Of a stretch of 64,000 bases of DNA, positions 1-11,925 are shown one piece after another. Positions within the stretch are counted from its first letter, which is position 1. Each line of letters opens with the position of its first letter. Source of the stretch: Periplaneta americana (taxonomy: Eukaryota; Arthropoda; Insecta; Blattodea; Blattidae); NCBI RefSeq assembly GCF_040183065.1, contig NC_091127.1, positions 20,622,891-20,686,890 of the forward strand, in the 5' to 3' direction. The position numbers and the translations under genes were made by a program. Under the pieces are notes generated by a model. The model did no database searches and was not told the origin of the DNA. It was given only the letters and a program-made list of their open reading frames with translations.

Positions 1-372
1 GTTTGTGAAAGTTGTTTTAAATCTTTAAATAAGAAATGATTTGGTGCAGTTTCATTATGAACGATGCAGAAACTTCATTGCCTGATTAAGAAGATTTCGG
101 ACAAAAATACATCTGAGATAACCTACGGCCTTTGTATCATGCTTTCTCATCGTGGATTAATGAAGGTCAAAAATGTTTTCAGATCAAGATAATTAAATCT
201 CAACAAAGGTTAAAAACATTCCTATTTTCAAGCCTACATTATGTATAATTATGACAATTTGGCAAATTCATCACTATTGTAGGGCAACGAAAATTCTATT
301 TCTGAAGCGAAACTTTACGACATTAATAAACACTGAAAAAGTGACATTTTCAGAAGAGTTAGAAATACGTTG
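1..372. other. unassigned flank
   Basis: AT-rich sequence with no exon, RNA gene or repeat that I recognise. It lies 3' of the antisense retroelement fragment that follows and may be its untranslated tail. It also belongs to an intron of the first regucalcin gene if that gene begins left of the window. Confidence 0.4.
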
Positions 373-1187
373 TTAGAAGGCATTTCCACGTTGAATAGCA
401 ATACTTAAGCGTTGACGCAAATAAGTAGTGCAACGGCGATCACCAGTAATGGAGATCAAAATTTGGCCGATTTGAGATACCAAAACTTTAGCATCATGAC
501 TCCAAGGACCGACGGTCTCCACAGCAAATGGGACAAAAATATAATTGTCTAAAATATGAGCATATTTACTGACTTTCGTCTTCACGGCTAATTCAGCAGT
601 AGATGCTGCGCGTCTGGAGGTATTCGGTAAGTGAGATGGAGCTAGAGTGTCAACGCAAGTGGAGTCCCAAATTAAAGATTTTCCTCTAGACCATGGAATT
701 AAGGTGAGACCATCGGGTCGTTTACCATCTGCGCGACTAATACCTGGTGGTTCCAAAAGAGACGGGATGCCACAAGAAGTCAGAGATCTTTTAATGATAT
801 CATTGAGTGATGTATGTCTGGGAATGCGACCCTTGCTCCTCGCACAGCTGAGTGCATGATAACCGTAAATATCAGCAATTCCCCCGCAAATACATTGGTG
901 TGGCTGGCAGAGTTTACAACCAAGGCGTAAAGCCATTGCGATTTTAAAGGATGTACAATCTATTAGGGTGCCGATGTGAGGAGAAGGTAATGCGTGTAAC
1001 CAAGCTCCAGACTCACTCTCTTGAAGAGCTAGGAGACGTGCAATGTCTTGTTCGGATTTGAAAGAAGAAAGGAGTTTATATAACATTTTTTGGGAAAAGA
1101 TAACGTCCCACTGTTTTTGTAATTCAGGATGGGCAGGAGGATGAGTGGTTTGTGAGGAAGTATACCAACTAGTCAGAGCACATGACA
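373..1187 (-). pseudogene. retroelement C-terminal CCHC / PD-(D/E)XK-like fragment
   Basis: An open frame on the minus strand reads from about 1187 (an in-frame TGA lies just upstream) to the stop at 373; the first methionine is at 1086. It has a cysteine/histidine cluster (CKLCQPHQC, then HALSC) followed by GKRPDGLTLIPW and LIWDSTCVDT, which fits a zinc knuckle followed by a restriction-like (PD-(D/E)XK-type) nuclease fold seen at the C-termini of some mobile-element polymerases. The tail SIAIQRGNAF is also typical of that class of repeat protein. No reverse transcriptase motif is present, so this is a 5'-truncated copy. It lies antisense in the last intron of regucalcin copy 1. Mobile-element origin is fairly sure; the exact clade is not. 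Confidence 0.6.
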
Positions 1188-1675
1188 GATTTCAGCTGCA
1201 TCACAGATTACATATACATATTTTGGATTAGTTATCTGCTAAAAGAGAAATGTTGACTAAGCAGATTTCTGACACGCTTGGCAGATGACATTAACTTATT
1301 CGTCCACTCGGACTGCCTGGTGTAAAATTCGTGAAATAATAATATTACCATGACACTTTTTTTTTCTTTTTCTATTTTACGCGATTTTCAACATAACGAA
1401 GACTTATTGTATGAGTCTCTGACTTGCAGAAATTTACTAAAATTGAGGGGGTCAGAAGCAAAGAAGCACAAGTGACATTTCTAAAAAAAAAAAAAAAAAA
1501 AAAACCATGAGTTAAGTGCATCCAGAGCAAGCTAAAACATTTAAAATTTTAGTGACAAAGAGATAAATCTTTCAACCATACCACACACTAAAATTGAAAT
1601 AAAAAATTTCACGGAATTTACGAAATCTTAAGTACTTTGAACCACATTTTCTCAAAATAACTTAAGGGGTTAGGT
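1188..1675. other. unassigned intronic sequence with poly-A run
   Basis: No exon is visible. A run of 22 A residues lies at 1483-1504. It could be a retroelement tail or a simple repeat. Confidence 0.4.
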
Positions 1676-2377
1676 ACAGATTACAGCAGTAATATTTTGG
1701 AAATATTCAATATTTTTTCCTCAATTACTGTATCTTGTAAAATAATGAAACTAGTATGTGTAAAACACTGTCCTTCTTCTATATGAAAAAAAAAAATTAC
1801 GATTTAAAAAAAAATTATTTACATTCTCTTTTTCAAACTTCAGTTCACTGTGCAGTGATGAAGCGTTTCCCACATAACTCAAAAACTATCCAACATTCTG
1901 TGATGAAATTTTTTGTATGTATTTATGCATGTCATATCTACAATATGATACAAGCTCACTTCTCTATCTTTGACAGATTGTCTGATAAAAAATAAATTTA
2001 TTTAAAAAATGGTCAAATATCAGTATTTTCTTCTAACACAAAATAAAAAAAAAAAATATTTATGAATGAATGTAGTTGAAAGAGCATGATATTGTAAACA
2101 TGAGTTTCAGCAATAAAATAAAAGAGAGAGAACATGAAAAAGTTAACAAGTTTATGAGGTATGAGGGAAACGCTTCATCATTGCACACTAAAATGCCACC
2201 ATTTTGAATTAAAAAAATAAATATATTTTTTTTAAATCGTAAAAATATTTTATTGATATAACACAAGGACAGTGTTTTACACATACCAATTTTCATTATT
2301 GTACACGATACAGTAATGGAGGAAAAAAATGTTGAATATTTCCAAAAATTTTACTGCTGTAAGCTATACCTGACCCT
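1676..2377. mobile_element. TTAA-flanked foldback MITE
   Basis: The element starts GGGGTTAGGTACAG and ends CTATACCTGACCCT, with TTAA on both sides (1672-1675 and 2378-2381). The two halves, roughly 1676-1885 and 2155-2377, are long inverted repeats; for example GGAAATATTCAA in the left arm is matched in the right arm. TTAA duplication is known for piggyBac and Kolobok elements. There is no transposase, so it is non-autonomous. It sits in the last intron of regucalcin copy 1, about 110 nt before the acceptor. Confidence 0.75.
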
Positions 2378-2486
2378 TTAAGTGCACTTATATCTCTTTG
2401 CCTCTCACCCCCTCAATTACATATGCCTAATATTTTTAAATTAAAGGCAGATTTTACAATGAAAACCATAATTGAATCTCTTCCAG

Positions 2487-2717
2487 GTGATCTGCATCAA
2501 TTCCAAATCAGGACATTTGATTCGACGAGTCAATATTCCAGCGCCGAATGTGACATCATTAGCCTTTGGGGGTCCTGAACTGGACGAGTTATATGTTACA
2601 ACGGCCAGCAAGAACATGACCCAGGAACAACTGAAGAAATACCCATCTGCTGGCGCTTTGTTCAAAGTCACAGGCCTAGGAGTGAAGGGCATGCCGGGAA
2701 CAGCAGTGCAATTATAA
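2487..2717 (+). CDS. RGN: regucalcin-like copy 1, terminal coding exon (partial gene)
   Basis: This is the last coding exon of a regucalcin / SMP-30 family gene whose other exons lie left of the window. It opens after a consensus acceptor (CTTCCAG at 2480-2486) in phase 0 and ends at TAA 2715-2717, coding 76 residues. It is the same length as the terminal exons of the two downstream copies. Shared blocks include FGGPELDELYVTTA, LKKYP and VTGLGVKGMPG. It differs from the others at its start (VICINSKSGHL against [11 protein letters not shown]), so it is the most diverged of the three. The family forms a six-bladed beta-propeller that binds calcium or zinc and has lactonase activity; this exon supplies the last blade. 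An in-frame ATG at 2472 is intronic and is not the start. Confidence 0.9.
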   Translation: MICINSKSGHLIRRVNIPAPNVTSLAFGGPELDELYVTTASKNMTQEQLKKYPSAGALFKVTGLGVKGMPGTAVQL

Positions 2718-2852
2718 ATTTGCTTTATAATACATCTCACTCTTCATTGTGGTTACGCCTATTAGGATCCGAACTTCAGTGACACGCCATCTTTTGATTT
2801 ATTGCAAAAAAGTTCTTACATTATGATCGTCTTACTGTAGTTGAAAAATAAA
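2718..2852 (+). terminator. 3' UTR and poly(A) signal of regucalcin copy 1
   Basis: The untranslated tail follows the TAA stop. A canonical AATAAA lies at 2847-2852, about 130 nt after the stop. The cleavage site cannot be placed from sequence alone. Confidence 0.6.
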
Positions 2853-2992
2853 CCATTAAAAGTAATTTTTGGAATTACTGTCATCTTGAATTTTTATTTT
2901 TTATTCACTTTTAGAGATACTGTTGTTATTTTATTCAGTTATACACGTTTATTTGTATTTTTATGTATTTTACGTTTAGTTTAATTTTTTAC

Positions 2993-3240
2993 GTTGTGGT
3001 CCAGTGATTACCATTCTTACCATTAAAACCGAAGTTCACGGGTTCAAATCCAGCTATGAACGATGAATTGTAAGGGCGATACATTCCTTAGTACTAAGGG
3101 TGCCGTGTTGTAGATTCACAACACTTTAGAATAGGAATATCCTGAACTAGCACCAACTGATAGCGCACGTGTACTTTGTGGGATGCGCTTTGCGTGTGCA
3201 TTTGTTTTTCGGTATAACATTGAGGATATACGTAGTGTAT
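2993..3240 (+). repeat. tRNA-derived SINE
   Basis: The head has a pol III A-box-like stretch (TGGTCCAGTGATTACC) and a B box (GGGTTCAAATC), followed by a body unrelated to tRNA. This arrangement is typical of a tRNA-derived SINE. The ends were not fixed by a target duplication. Confidence 0.55.
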
Positions 3241-3732
3241 TAGTATATTAAACACTCTTAAAAGCAACTCAAAATGTCAAGTTTTTGGTATATTCCTACA
3301 TGTAAAAACCAGGGAAAGCTTCTTATCTTCATTCAGGTCCCGAAATATTCTGAATATATGCTTTAAACCTTAAAAAATAACGATTCTGGCTACAGTTTCA
3401 TTTTGGAGAAGGGAAAAGAAAAATCAATAAAAATATATGCAACCTCGACAGCGAGCTACGTTAGCTTAGATTATAAATATGCAGTAGTTGTAGAAGTCTC
3501 CGAAGTTACGCCTGCAGTAAACTCTATAAACTGGGATGTTCATTGTCCAGGACGATCCGTAGTGAAATCCATTTCGTGAATAATGTTTTTAATGTACTGT
3601 AGACTAATTATTAAAACCATGTTTTAACTTCAAATTTTCAAAATCATCCTACATAGTATTCAAAACTGCATGTCCTTAACCTACAAAATACACGAATAAT
3701 CATGATACTACTGCGATCATACTACATCAACC
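3241..3732. other. unassigned intergenic sequence
   Basis: No coding, RNA or repeat structure was recognised. Confidence 0.4.
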
Positions 3733-4485
3733 CAGCGAATAGGGATTATAAAGAATGGACACTTCGCGTCGGTACCTTTGATGTAGCCGGACCGATTTCA
3801 ATGGCCTCAAGCCAGCTAGAGCGTCAGATTCTGCTTTCTCCCTAGAGTTGGCGCTGACATCACACCAGCTAGCAGTCGACACAGCGGAAATATAACACAT
3901 ATAATTAATACATCTAGGTACATTATGTACTCAAATAAAATAAATTGGATCCATAAATTAATAAATCCTTCATTAACTGTAATGTCTAGACTCTAGAGTT
4001 CCTTTATAATGAGAGTTCAGACGTTGACCCCAACAACAATTAAAATATGTAATGATTTGATAGCGCTGAAGATGGAAAAACAAAACTCTCACGAGAAGTA
4101 AAACCATATACCTATTACCTATATTATATTATATTATAAAAATATTAAACGAATTTGATGCTTAATTTTATAATGTATTATATTATTTTATAATATAATT
4201 TATGATATCTGAAATATAAAATATTATTATTACAACTAGTTTGTCACTGAGAAATAAGGAAAAGCTGTTAACTTGAATTTATTTGAAGCAAAGCGTTACT
4301 GGATTATGCAATGAGGTAGGCGATGTTTGGACCCTGTGTCTCAACTCTACTCTCAATTATTATGTTTGCGTATGCTCGATTACACTACCTCTAGCGCTTG
4401 AAAGTGGAACTATCCGCTGGCGCACAGAAAAACAAAACACAGGAAAATTCGCTCAGTGTCCATTCTTTATAATCCCTATTCGCTG
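3733..4485. mobile_element. hAT-type MITE with 31-bp terminal inverted repeats
   Basis: The left end reads CAGCGAATAGGGATTATAAA and the right end is its reverse complement (31 bp, nearly perfect). It is flanked by ATCAACC on both sides (3726-3732 and 4486-4492), a 7-bp match consistent with an 8-bp hAT duplication with one changed base. It encodes no transposase; the one short reading frame inside (4283-4486) has no recognisable motif. Confidence 0.8.
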
Positions 4486-5425
4486 ATCAACCTATCGAAC
4501 ATTGTACTTCATCTTACTGCGACATACAAAAAATACGAGGAATTCAATCTCAGTAGTCCCTTCTCTATAAAAAACACATTGGTGGCTACATATCTTGTTT
4601 TTAGAGTACCTATGGTACTTAAATACCAATGATTAAAGAGGGCAATATTCTCCTACGACATAGTTCGTATTTTTTTTTTATTCATGCATCTCGTTCTCAA
4701 AGTTCTCGTTTAGGTTAATGAACATTCAATTTACTCGTATCTATATTCTGCATACTGCAGATTTCCCCACTCATCTCGGGGAATCGCTCAATATTATACA
4801 GGTTTAGGCCTATGTTATTATTTATTGTAAATGAAATTAAATTATGAGGTAAGAAAATACTGAATTATATTAAATTTTACTAGGTTATACAAAATAATTG
4901 TAAATATAATTTTGACACGCGCAGGAAACCAACAAGCGGGAAACGTAATCAATTATAGCATAATATAGCGCTACAACATGTTGCGCCGCATGGAACGCTC
5001 TTGCCATCTAACGGTAAAACTTCGCATAAGATATCCCTATTCTGTTCCTGAATGAGAGGGATTCAAGCGAAATTCAGTGACTATTTCTCGCTCACCTTAA
5101 GATTTGAAGATAGCATAAAGGTTTCACATGAGTGGCCTACGTGATCACCGATTTATCCCAACCTCTGCCTGAAATCTACAATCGTAAGTCTTTCAGTGTA
5201 CGTTTACGAGAAGGACACAAATCAGTAGATATTATGCCCCATAAGACCTTGGACTAACGGTACGGAGTGAAATTTCGTCTAATGACGCGCTAACCGTTAC
5301 TCCACAGGTGTGTGGACTAGATCATACTAATCTACTAATTACCAACAATATGTGCGAGAGGTCCAGGAGGAAAATATACTCTTTCACAAATTATTGAACC
5401 ATTTAGAAAATACTTCCCAACATAT
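4486..5425. other. unassigned sequence with a short SINE fragment
   Basis: Mostly anonymous AT-rich DNA. Around 5262-5335 the text GACGCGCTAACCGTTACTCC followed by an ACAGGTGTG stretch matches the tRNA-like head of the SINE at 42654-43102, in the same orientation. Confidence 0.45.
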
Positions 5426-5724
<299 letters not shown>

Positions 5725-5776
5725 GCAAGACATTGCTATTGTTAATGTAATAATAATAATAATATATATCAATAGA

Positions 5777-5817
<41 letters not shown>
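5777..5817. repeat. (ATT)n microsatellite
   Basis: Thirteen or more uninterrupted ATT units. Confidence 0.95.
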
Positions 5818-5818
<1 letters not shown>

Positions 5819-6902
5819 TTCAGTACACGGCTATATGATTTTACCCTCTTTGGTGATATGTGGTATTAGTTGGCAACACTGAAGAGACGACCAAATTATC
5901 CTTTTAGGAACTACTCTTACGTGATCCTCAGTATAGATAGGATGAACTCAGGAAGACAGATCAAACAAATATTAAAATATAAACCTAGAGGACGACGTAC
6001 GTCGGCAAGCCTACAGTAGGAAAGAGGATACGCTTTGAGTCGGGACAGACTCTTAAGCCCAACATTGTAGCAGTATAAAAAGAAGAAAAAAGAAAGCAAT
6101 TTCACAAATTACTTTTGTATTTAAGACATTAAATTCCCGGCCTCTTTGTAAAAATGTTAGCGCTTTGGGTAACCGCAGCTTTTCTGACATGGTTAGGATG
6201 ATTTTGGGTGTTACCATAGTGAGCTCTTCAGAGAGTTCTGAAAAAAAAGTTATTGAAGAAATCTGTGTAAGTTCCTTACAAAGATGCAATTTATGTATAT
6301 TTCACTTAAAGAATGTCAGGTATAATAAAATTAATGGTGGAGATTCCACAGAGCCCAAAGAGTATTACTGCTGGTGAAACATGACATGCTGTATCTAGTA
6401 GCAACCAGATGTACGAGTAAATTAAGACAAGCAATGCAGAGACTACTGTCACATTTCTATGACTCAAAACCCTCGCAATCATTTTTGTTAATTAATAAAC
6501 TGTGCCAACAAACGCCAGATATGCAAACGTCACTACATCAGCACACACAATTGTTTCTGAGCTCATTTCTTACAATGTTGTCAGTCTCCTTCCACAAACC
6601 ATGCTCGAGGTTTTGCAAACCTTTCATAATCTTCATAAAGTATAGGGCATACATGTAATTATTGTCAAAATTAAATTAAATAATTTAAAATTAGTTAGTG
6701 CGGTATATAAAAGACGTATCAGCTGTTATGGCTATTTGTGCCCTTAAATTTAAAACTGCATGGAAATTACTGTATATGCAGTTTTGCAATTCCTGAATAA
6801 ATAAGTGTTCTTTGCACTTGTTTATATAACGAAATTCATAATTATTTTGTCCTACATTTCTACGGACTGATTGTGTGTTGGCATTATTATTATTATTATT
6901 AT
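5818..6902. other. unassigned intergenic sequence
   Basis: The short reading frames here (for example 6374-6658) show no domain or codon structure that I recognise. An (ATT)n run lies at 6884-6902. Confidence 0.4.
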
Positions 6903-7434
6903 TACCACCATGGCATGACGCGTCCTCAGGTTGCGGGTAGAGGAGACGGCCTTCAGATATGGAGGGTAGCTGCGAATATATTGATAAACAGTCGCGGACA
7001 GCTGATAAGGAGTGGTCCTCCAGCTTGGGGGTTGGGCGAAGGGCTAACAACCCATCACCGTAAAAAACAGCGTGTTACGATATCTCATGCAGCGAGATGA
7101 AGTTACAGGAGAATAGAGAAAGTTGCACAACGCAGAACTGAACGCATTGTATTCTTCACCTGACATACAACTATGAACATTAAATCCAGACGTTTGAGAT
7201 GGGCAGGGCATGTAGCGAGTATGGGTGAATCCAGAAATGCATACAAAGTGTTAGTTGGGAGGACGGTGGGGAAAAAGACCTTTGGGGAGGCTGAGACGTA
7301 GATGGGAGAATATTAAAATGAATTTGAGGGAGATGAGATATGACGGTAGAGACTGGATTAATCTTGCTGAGAATAGGGACCGATGGACGGCTTATGTGAG
7401 GGCGGCAATGAACTTCCGGGTTCCTTAAAACCCT
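6903..7434 (+). mobile_element. RTE-like LINE copy, internally deleted
   Basis: The first ~190 bp (from CATGGCATGACGCG to about 7095) match the 5' end of the copy at 12956-13666. The rest matches the 3' end of the same family, coding the degenerate C-terminal segment that is intact at 13262-13634. The junction near 7095 joins 5' untranslated or endonuclease-proximal sequence directly to the C-terminus, so all reverse transcriptase sequence is missing. The 3' end is CCTTAAAACCCTTAAGTAAGTA, matching the family's (TAAG)n tail. Coding capacity is lost through frameshifts. Confidence 0.75.
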
Positions 7435-7584
7435 TAAGTAAGTACCACAAATCCTTCACCACCACCACCACCACCACTAAGCAATCTCAAGATTGGTTCC
7501 AAATGGAGCCATTCCAATTTCAATTCAAGTGTAGGAAAGATCCGTTCATTCCTTCGCTTAATGATCCTGCGTTTTATATCAGTA

Positions 7585-8815
7585 CTAGTGGCTTGTGCAG
7601 CAAATGCTTCATTAGACGTTCAAATAAAAATTTTTCAGATTTATTTTCAATGAAGAATACCAGACATTTTGAAAGATATTTTCTTCCGTAATAATGAAAT
7701 ATACTCCCTCTGAATGTTTTTTTTTTCATGCCAAATACTTTCTCTTGAACCTATTCACCTTCAGGTTTTGAGTTTCAACGCGAAAACGCAAGTAACAATG
7801 TCAGGACGATTAGTGAGTTTTTGATGTGGGAGTAAAGCAATAGATATTTCAGGTCATTGTGGATTCTAGGTGAAACTTAAAAAAATCTCAGATTTGCTAT
7901 GCTTTCGAACAATAGCGTAGCATCTTGGAAGGCCTATAGCTGCTGCATGTAGAGCTTGAAATGTAAAGGGTAAAATCATTTTATCCTGCTAAGAGATCTT
8001 GCTGAAATGATCGGGAGACTACATAATTTTGTAGGCTTCTTATTTTATCAGTAAGTAATACCATTTTGTCTTTCCTCAGGAACTGTAATTTTTGCGCTCT
8101 CTCGATCCAATACTGAAGAGAATGACGAATATAAATATCTACAACACACCGCAATTAAATATATGAAAAAGACCCAACCTCACTTAATAACTATAAAAAT
8201 ATTTGATTTTTAATAACAATATATTATCTTACGCAAGTTTTGTAGTTATATACTATATAGCCGCCACTCAGTAAATTATAGAAATGAAGAGCTAATTTAA
8301 GATATTCTCTATTCTATAACCCCAAAACGTTTCACTTTCATATCGTCAATATAGCATTAATATGTATAACATTAACAAAAATTAGTCACATCATGGCATT
8401 AACTATATAATATTTCATTTCTAATGGTAATAATATCATCAAACCACCTCAAATTTTGTACATTTTAATATTCAATACACAGCTGTACTCAGAAAATTAC
8501 ACACTGCAGAATCAGACTTGTGTTTTTTTTAATAACCAATTGAATTTGAACTCTAAATATGTCCGCAATCCTGCAGGTCATGGTCTTCGTGTAATATCCG
8601 ATTGTTTATTGTAGTGTGTGTTTTGTTTTATACTGGTATCGAATTAGTTCTCAAAACTGACGAAAGATGGATTTTGGAAAATAGGAAAATGATGTACGAA
8701 AATTGATATTTCACTGAAAACTACTATTTTTATGAAATAATTTGGATTCCAAGCTTCAAAATGAGGGATCATTTATTAAAATCCGTTCAGCCGTTTATAT
8801 ATATATATATATAAA
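7585..8815 (-). mobile_element. Helitron copy, 5'-altered
   Basis: On the minus strand the element ends GCAGCATTTGC-type hairpin, then CAAGCCACTAG followed by T (7584), the canonical Helitron 3' terminus. It is the inverted partner of the copy at 35018-36272 along its full length. Its 5' end is changed: the TC start and about 40 bp are replaced by a (TA)n tract at 8799-8813. No Rep/helicase frame is present, so it is non-autonomous. Confidence 0.7.
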
Positions 8816-9503
8816 TTTTTCGCTGTAAGAAAAATCCTAATATAAACAATAGCACGTGACTGAAGTGAGGCTTCATTGGCCACTGTTTGGCGCCATAGAT
8901 TCTCAGTACATGTTCCCGCCTACTGTTGTACATTCTGTTCCATGTTAAACATTTCCCGTTACTCGTCAAGTAGGTCTAACCTCACTACTATGCATTCATT
9001 TGCTTAGGAAACATTTACTTTATAATTACTGTAATTAAAACTCACATAACTTATTATATACATTTAAGACTATTTGTTTTTCTCCGCTTTTGAGAGGGTT
9101 TGTAATCTTATGTTTAATAACCACACACACCGAGGATGCAGAAGCCATATTTCAGTACCACGTGCTTACGTGAACAACTACGAGCTCAAGTGACGCCAGA
9201 TTGTTACAAGAACAGACTACTTCGGTATTACTGTTTGTATTCATCCGCGTTCATAGTACATAACAAAATATAAAAGTAGCTTTTCTTTTACATAGCGTTT
9301 TACATCTGAGTGAAGTTATATGTTTCATTGTGTTTAACAACTAGAATTCAATTTTTTATTTTCAAATAATACAAGATGATAGTTTCCAAATACGGACTAT
9401 ATTTTCCTGCGTCGTGTGAGTGTTTCGACTGTGAGCCAATCACGGGTATGACAGCCACATTCTTGTGTTTACATTAGGATTTTTATTACAGCGAAAACAG
9501 TAT
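8816..9503. mobile_element. candidate inverted-repeat element beside the Helitron
   Basis: The left end (TCGCTGTAAGAAAAATCCTA at 8818) and the right end (TAGGATTTTTATTACAGCGA ending near 9503) are inverted repeats of about 30 bp, including a TAAACA continuation. This suggests a 690-bp non-autonomous DNA element inserted at the 5' end of the Helitron copy. No target duplication was established. Confidence 0.45.
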
Positions 9504-10297
9504 AGATATTGTAAGCTGTTATACTGTAGTCTGTTGTGCAACATTCTTCAAATGTATTTGCACTGTTGAATATTAGAGTTTAACTCTTGAGCCTTTAGTC
9601 CTTTTCATATGTGTTCATTACTTTTATCTACTAACCTGTAATCTCCTGTTGTTCTCAGGATTTAATTAGAGGTGTTTTTTTACGTTCTCGTTGTACGAAA
9701 TTTAATAAAAGAGAGTACTGTGATGCTGAAAAATTTGATTTTGGGACTTTTTTTTGTAATTTTTCAGTATTTCATTTGTCTAAAACGTAGTTATGGATAT
9801 GTCGCCTGTCTGTCTGTGTATTGTGATTTCTCCTATACGGCATTCTTATAATATTGGACAAATTTAGTAAACATTCAGTATTTATGAGTAGAACTAGGAT
9901 TTTCAGATAAATAAATATTTTATTTGCACTGTAATAGAAACTCGTAATTGTGTTTTAAGTTTCGGACAAGGTCACCTGAGTATATATTTTAAATTCTATT
10001 TCAGATAAGAACACATATTTTGAATTTTTAAAAATGTAAATACATATTTTTAAATATTCACATAAAACACATAAAAATTAAGTTTTCATAAAATAATTTT
10101 GGAATTTAGAACAAAAAAATTAAGATATATTTATCATACGCGGAGACTAAGATGAAAGCAAAAAATAGGAAGATTGGAGAATGCTGAGTTTGCAGTGAAA
10201 GACCTGCCTTTGAGCAGAAAACTACCTTCCCGTGATCACAGAAATTTACAACCATAATGATGAGGACAGTGGCGAACTGCATATTGACGAAGAAAAC

Positions 10298-10333
<36 letters not shown>

Positions 10334-10415
10334 ATAACAGAATCGAAGGCAAGGCTCTAGCAAGTCCACTGGATTAAAAATAAATCAAGCAATTAACACT
10401 AAATTTAAAAATATA
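9504..10415. other. unassigned sequence with (GAT)n
   Basis: Anonymous AT-rich sequence. A (GAT)n microsatellite lies at 10298-10332; the reading frames across it are artefacts. Confidence 0.45.
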
Positions 10416-10647
10416 AAAGTTAAAGTTATGTTTTATTTAACGACGCTCGCAACTACAGAGGTTATATCAGCGTCGCCGGATCTGCCGGAATTTTGTCCCG
10501 CAGGAGTTCTTTTACATGCCAGTAAATCTACTGACATGAGCCTGTCGCATTTAAGCACACTTAAATGCCATCGACCTGGCCCGGGATCGAACCCGCAACC
10601 TTGGGCATAGAAAGCCAGCGCTATACCAACTCGCCAACCAGGTCGAC
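10416..10647 (-). repeat. tRNA-derived SINE, full length
   Basis: On the minus strand it has a tRNA-like head (GGCGAGTTGGTATAGCGCTGG) with a B box (GGTTCGATCCC, reverse of GGGATCGAACC at 10583) and a tail ending TTAAATAAAACATAAC. It is flanked by the 11-bp duplication TTAAAAATATA (10405-10415 and 10648-10658). The same family is seen at 36426-36655 and as a fragment at 13703-13773. Confidence 0.85.
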
Positions 10648-10706
10648 TTAAAAATATATGTTACTGTAAAAAATAAAAATAAAATATTCTTAATGTACCA
10701 AGAGTA

Positions 10707-11099
10707 CAGTAGTGGCAAAAAAAACGGATCGGCTCTTGTAGCTGATTTCAGAGCCTTGTTCACCCCATAGCACGATAGACTGGTAACTAAGACTTTCGTG
10801 GTTCGAATCCTGCCTGGGAAGGAAACTTTATTTTTGTTCCTTATTCAAATTTATTCCCAGTACTTTTCGATTGCTGGTAAAATTAATGTTCTGGGAATAA
10901 TAAATTAATTAAGTAGTAAAATATCGCTGCAATCGAAAAATATTGGGAATAAATTTGAATAAGGAACAAAAAAAAAAGTTTCCTTCCCAGGCAGGATTCG
11001 AACCACGAAAGTCTTAGTTACCAGTCTATCATGCTATCACTGTGAACAAGGCTCTGAAATCAGCTACAAGGGTCGGTCCGGTTTTTTTTGCCACTACTG
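10707..11099. mobile_element. TA-flanked foldback element (mariner-type ends)
   Basis: It begins CAGTAGTGGCAAAAAAAAC and ends with the reverse complement GCCACTACTG, with TA on both sides (10705-10706 and 11100-11101). The arms of about 190 bp are near-perfect inverted repeats around a short centre near 10890. Each arm contains a B-box-like motif (GTGGTTCGAATCC), suggesting that part of the arm came from a tRNA-like sequence. A single-arm copy lies at 18777-18997. Confidence 0.8.
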
Positions 11100-11101
11100 T
11101 A

Positions 11102-11554
11102 CAAAAAAGTTAATGTACTTGCTACTTGCTGTCAGTGTGGATGGGAGACTGAAAGAAAGCGACAAGGCTGTGCAAGTATTTGAGTTTCATTGGCTGATAT
11201 GGAAACCGATTCCAACCTAAAAAATGCTTTGTAGTTCCTGAGTTCTCGCACAATATCTAAATATCCACAGATATCGTCTCGATCATTTCTGGAATTAGAA
11301 GGTTAATGATGTTTACTAAAATTGAAACTTCACTCGTGTCCATCTCAAATATTAACACTGGCCTGTGTAAATGGAAATACAGATGATCTCGTACACAGCT
11401 ATATAAGCAAATATCGTAAAATATTTTCAGTTTATCCCACACTAATACAATCACAGATTAATAGTTAATATTGTTTCTCAGACACCGAGAAAGAGATTCT
11501 AGTTTCCTCTCTAATAATCCACGAATAAATGTACCATAAAAAGAAGTAAGAGAG
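11102..11554. other. unassigned sequence
   Basis: No feature recognised. Confidence 0.4.
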
Positions 11555-11752
11555 TTTTTTTAGTAGGTTATTTTACGACGCTTCATCAACATCTTAGGGT
11601 ATTTAGCGTCTCAATGATATGAAGGTAATAATGCCGGTGAAATGAGTCCGGGGTCCAGCACCAAAAGTTACCCAGTATTTGGCTGTATTGGGTTGAGGGA
11701 AAACTCCGGAAAATCCTCAACCAGGTAACTTGCCCCGACCGAGATTCGAACC
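11555..11752 (-). repeat. SINE fragment (family of 42654-43102)
   Basis: It closely matches the left part of the SINE at 42654-43102 (TAGGTTATTTTACGACGC..., GAGTCCGGGGTCCAGCACC) and runs to the reversed B box GAGATTCGAACC. The tRNA-like head beyond that is missing. This copy is uninterrupted at the point where the 42.8-kb copy carries a MITE, so it defines the empty site (CCAGGTAACTTGCC). Confidence 0.8.
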
Positions 11753-11764
11753 TTATATTTTTAC

Positions 11765-11925
11765 TACTATTGCAGATGACAGATAAAATTTAGGAAGGTG
11801 GAGAGTGTTGATGGAATGATAGAGGGAAAATGGAGTACCCGAGAGAAACTCTCTGGATCATCTGCGTAGTCTATCACAAATTCCATCATGATCTGTTCAG
11901 GGATCGAACCCCGGCCACCTGGATC
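11765..11925 (-). repeat. second tRNA-derived SINE-like fragment
   Basis: The right end carries a reversed B box (GGGATCGAACCCC) in a tRNA-like context (GGCCACCTGGAT). The body is unlike the SINE just to its left, so this looks like another family, or a composite with it. Confidence 0.5.

Noticed and set aside
2441-2740. 99-residue minus-strand frame opposite the last exon of regucalcin copy 1
   Set aside because: The plus strand encodes a conserved regucalcin exon with a proper acceptor and stop; the antisense frame is a shadow.
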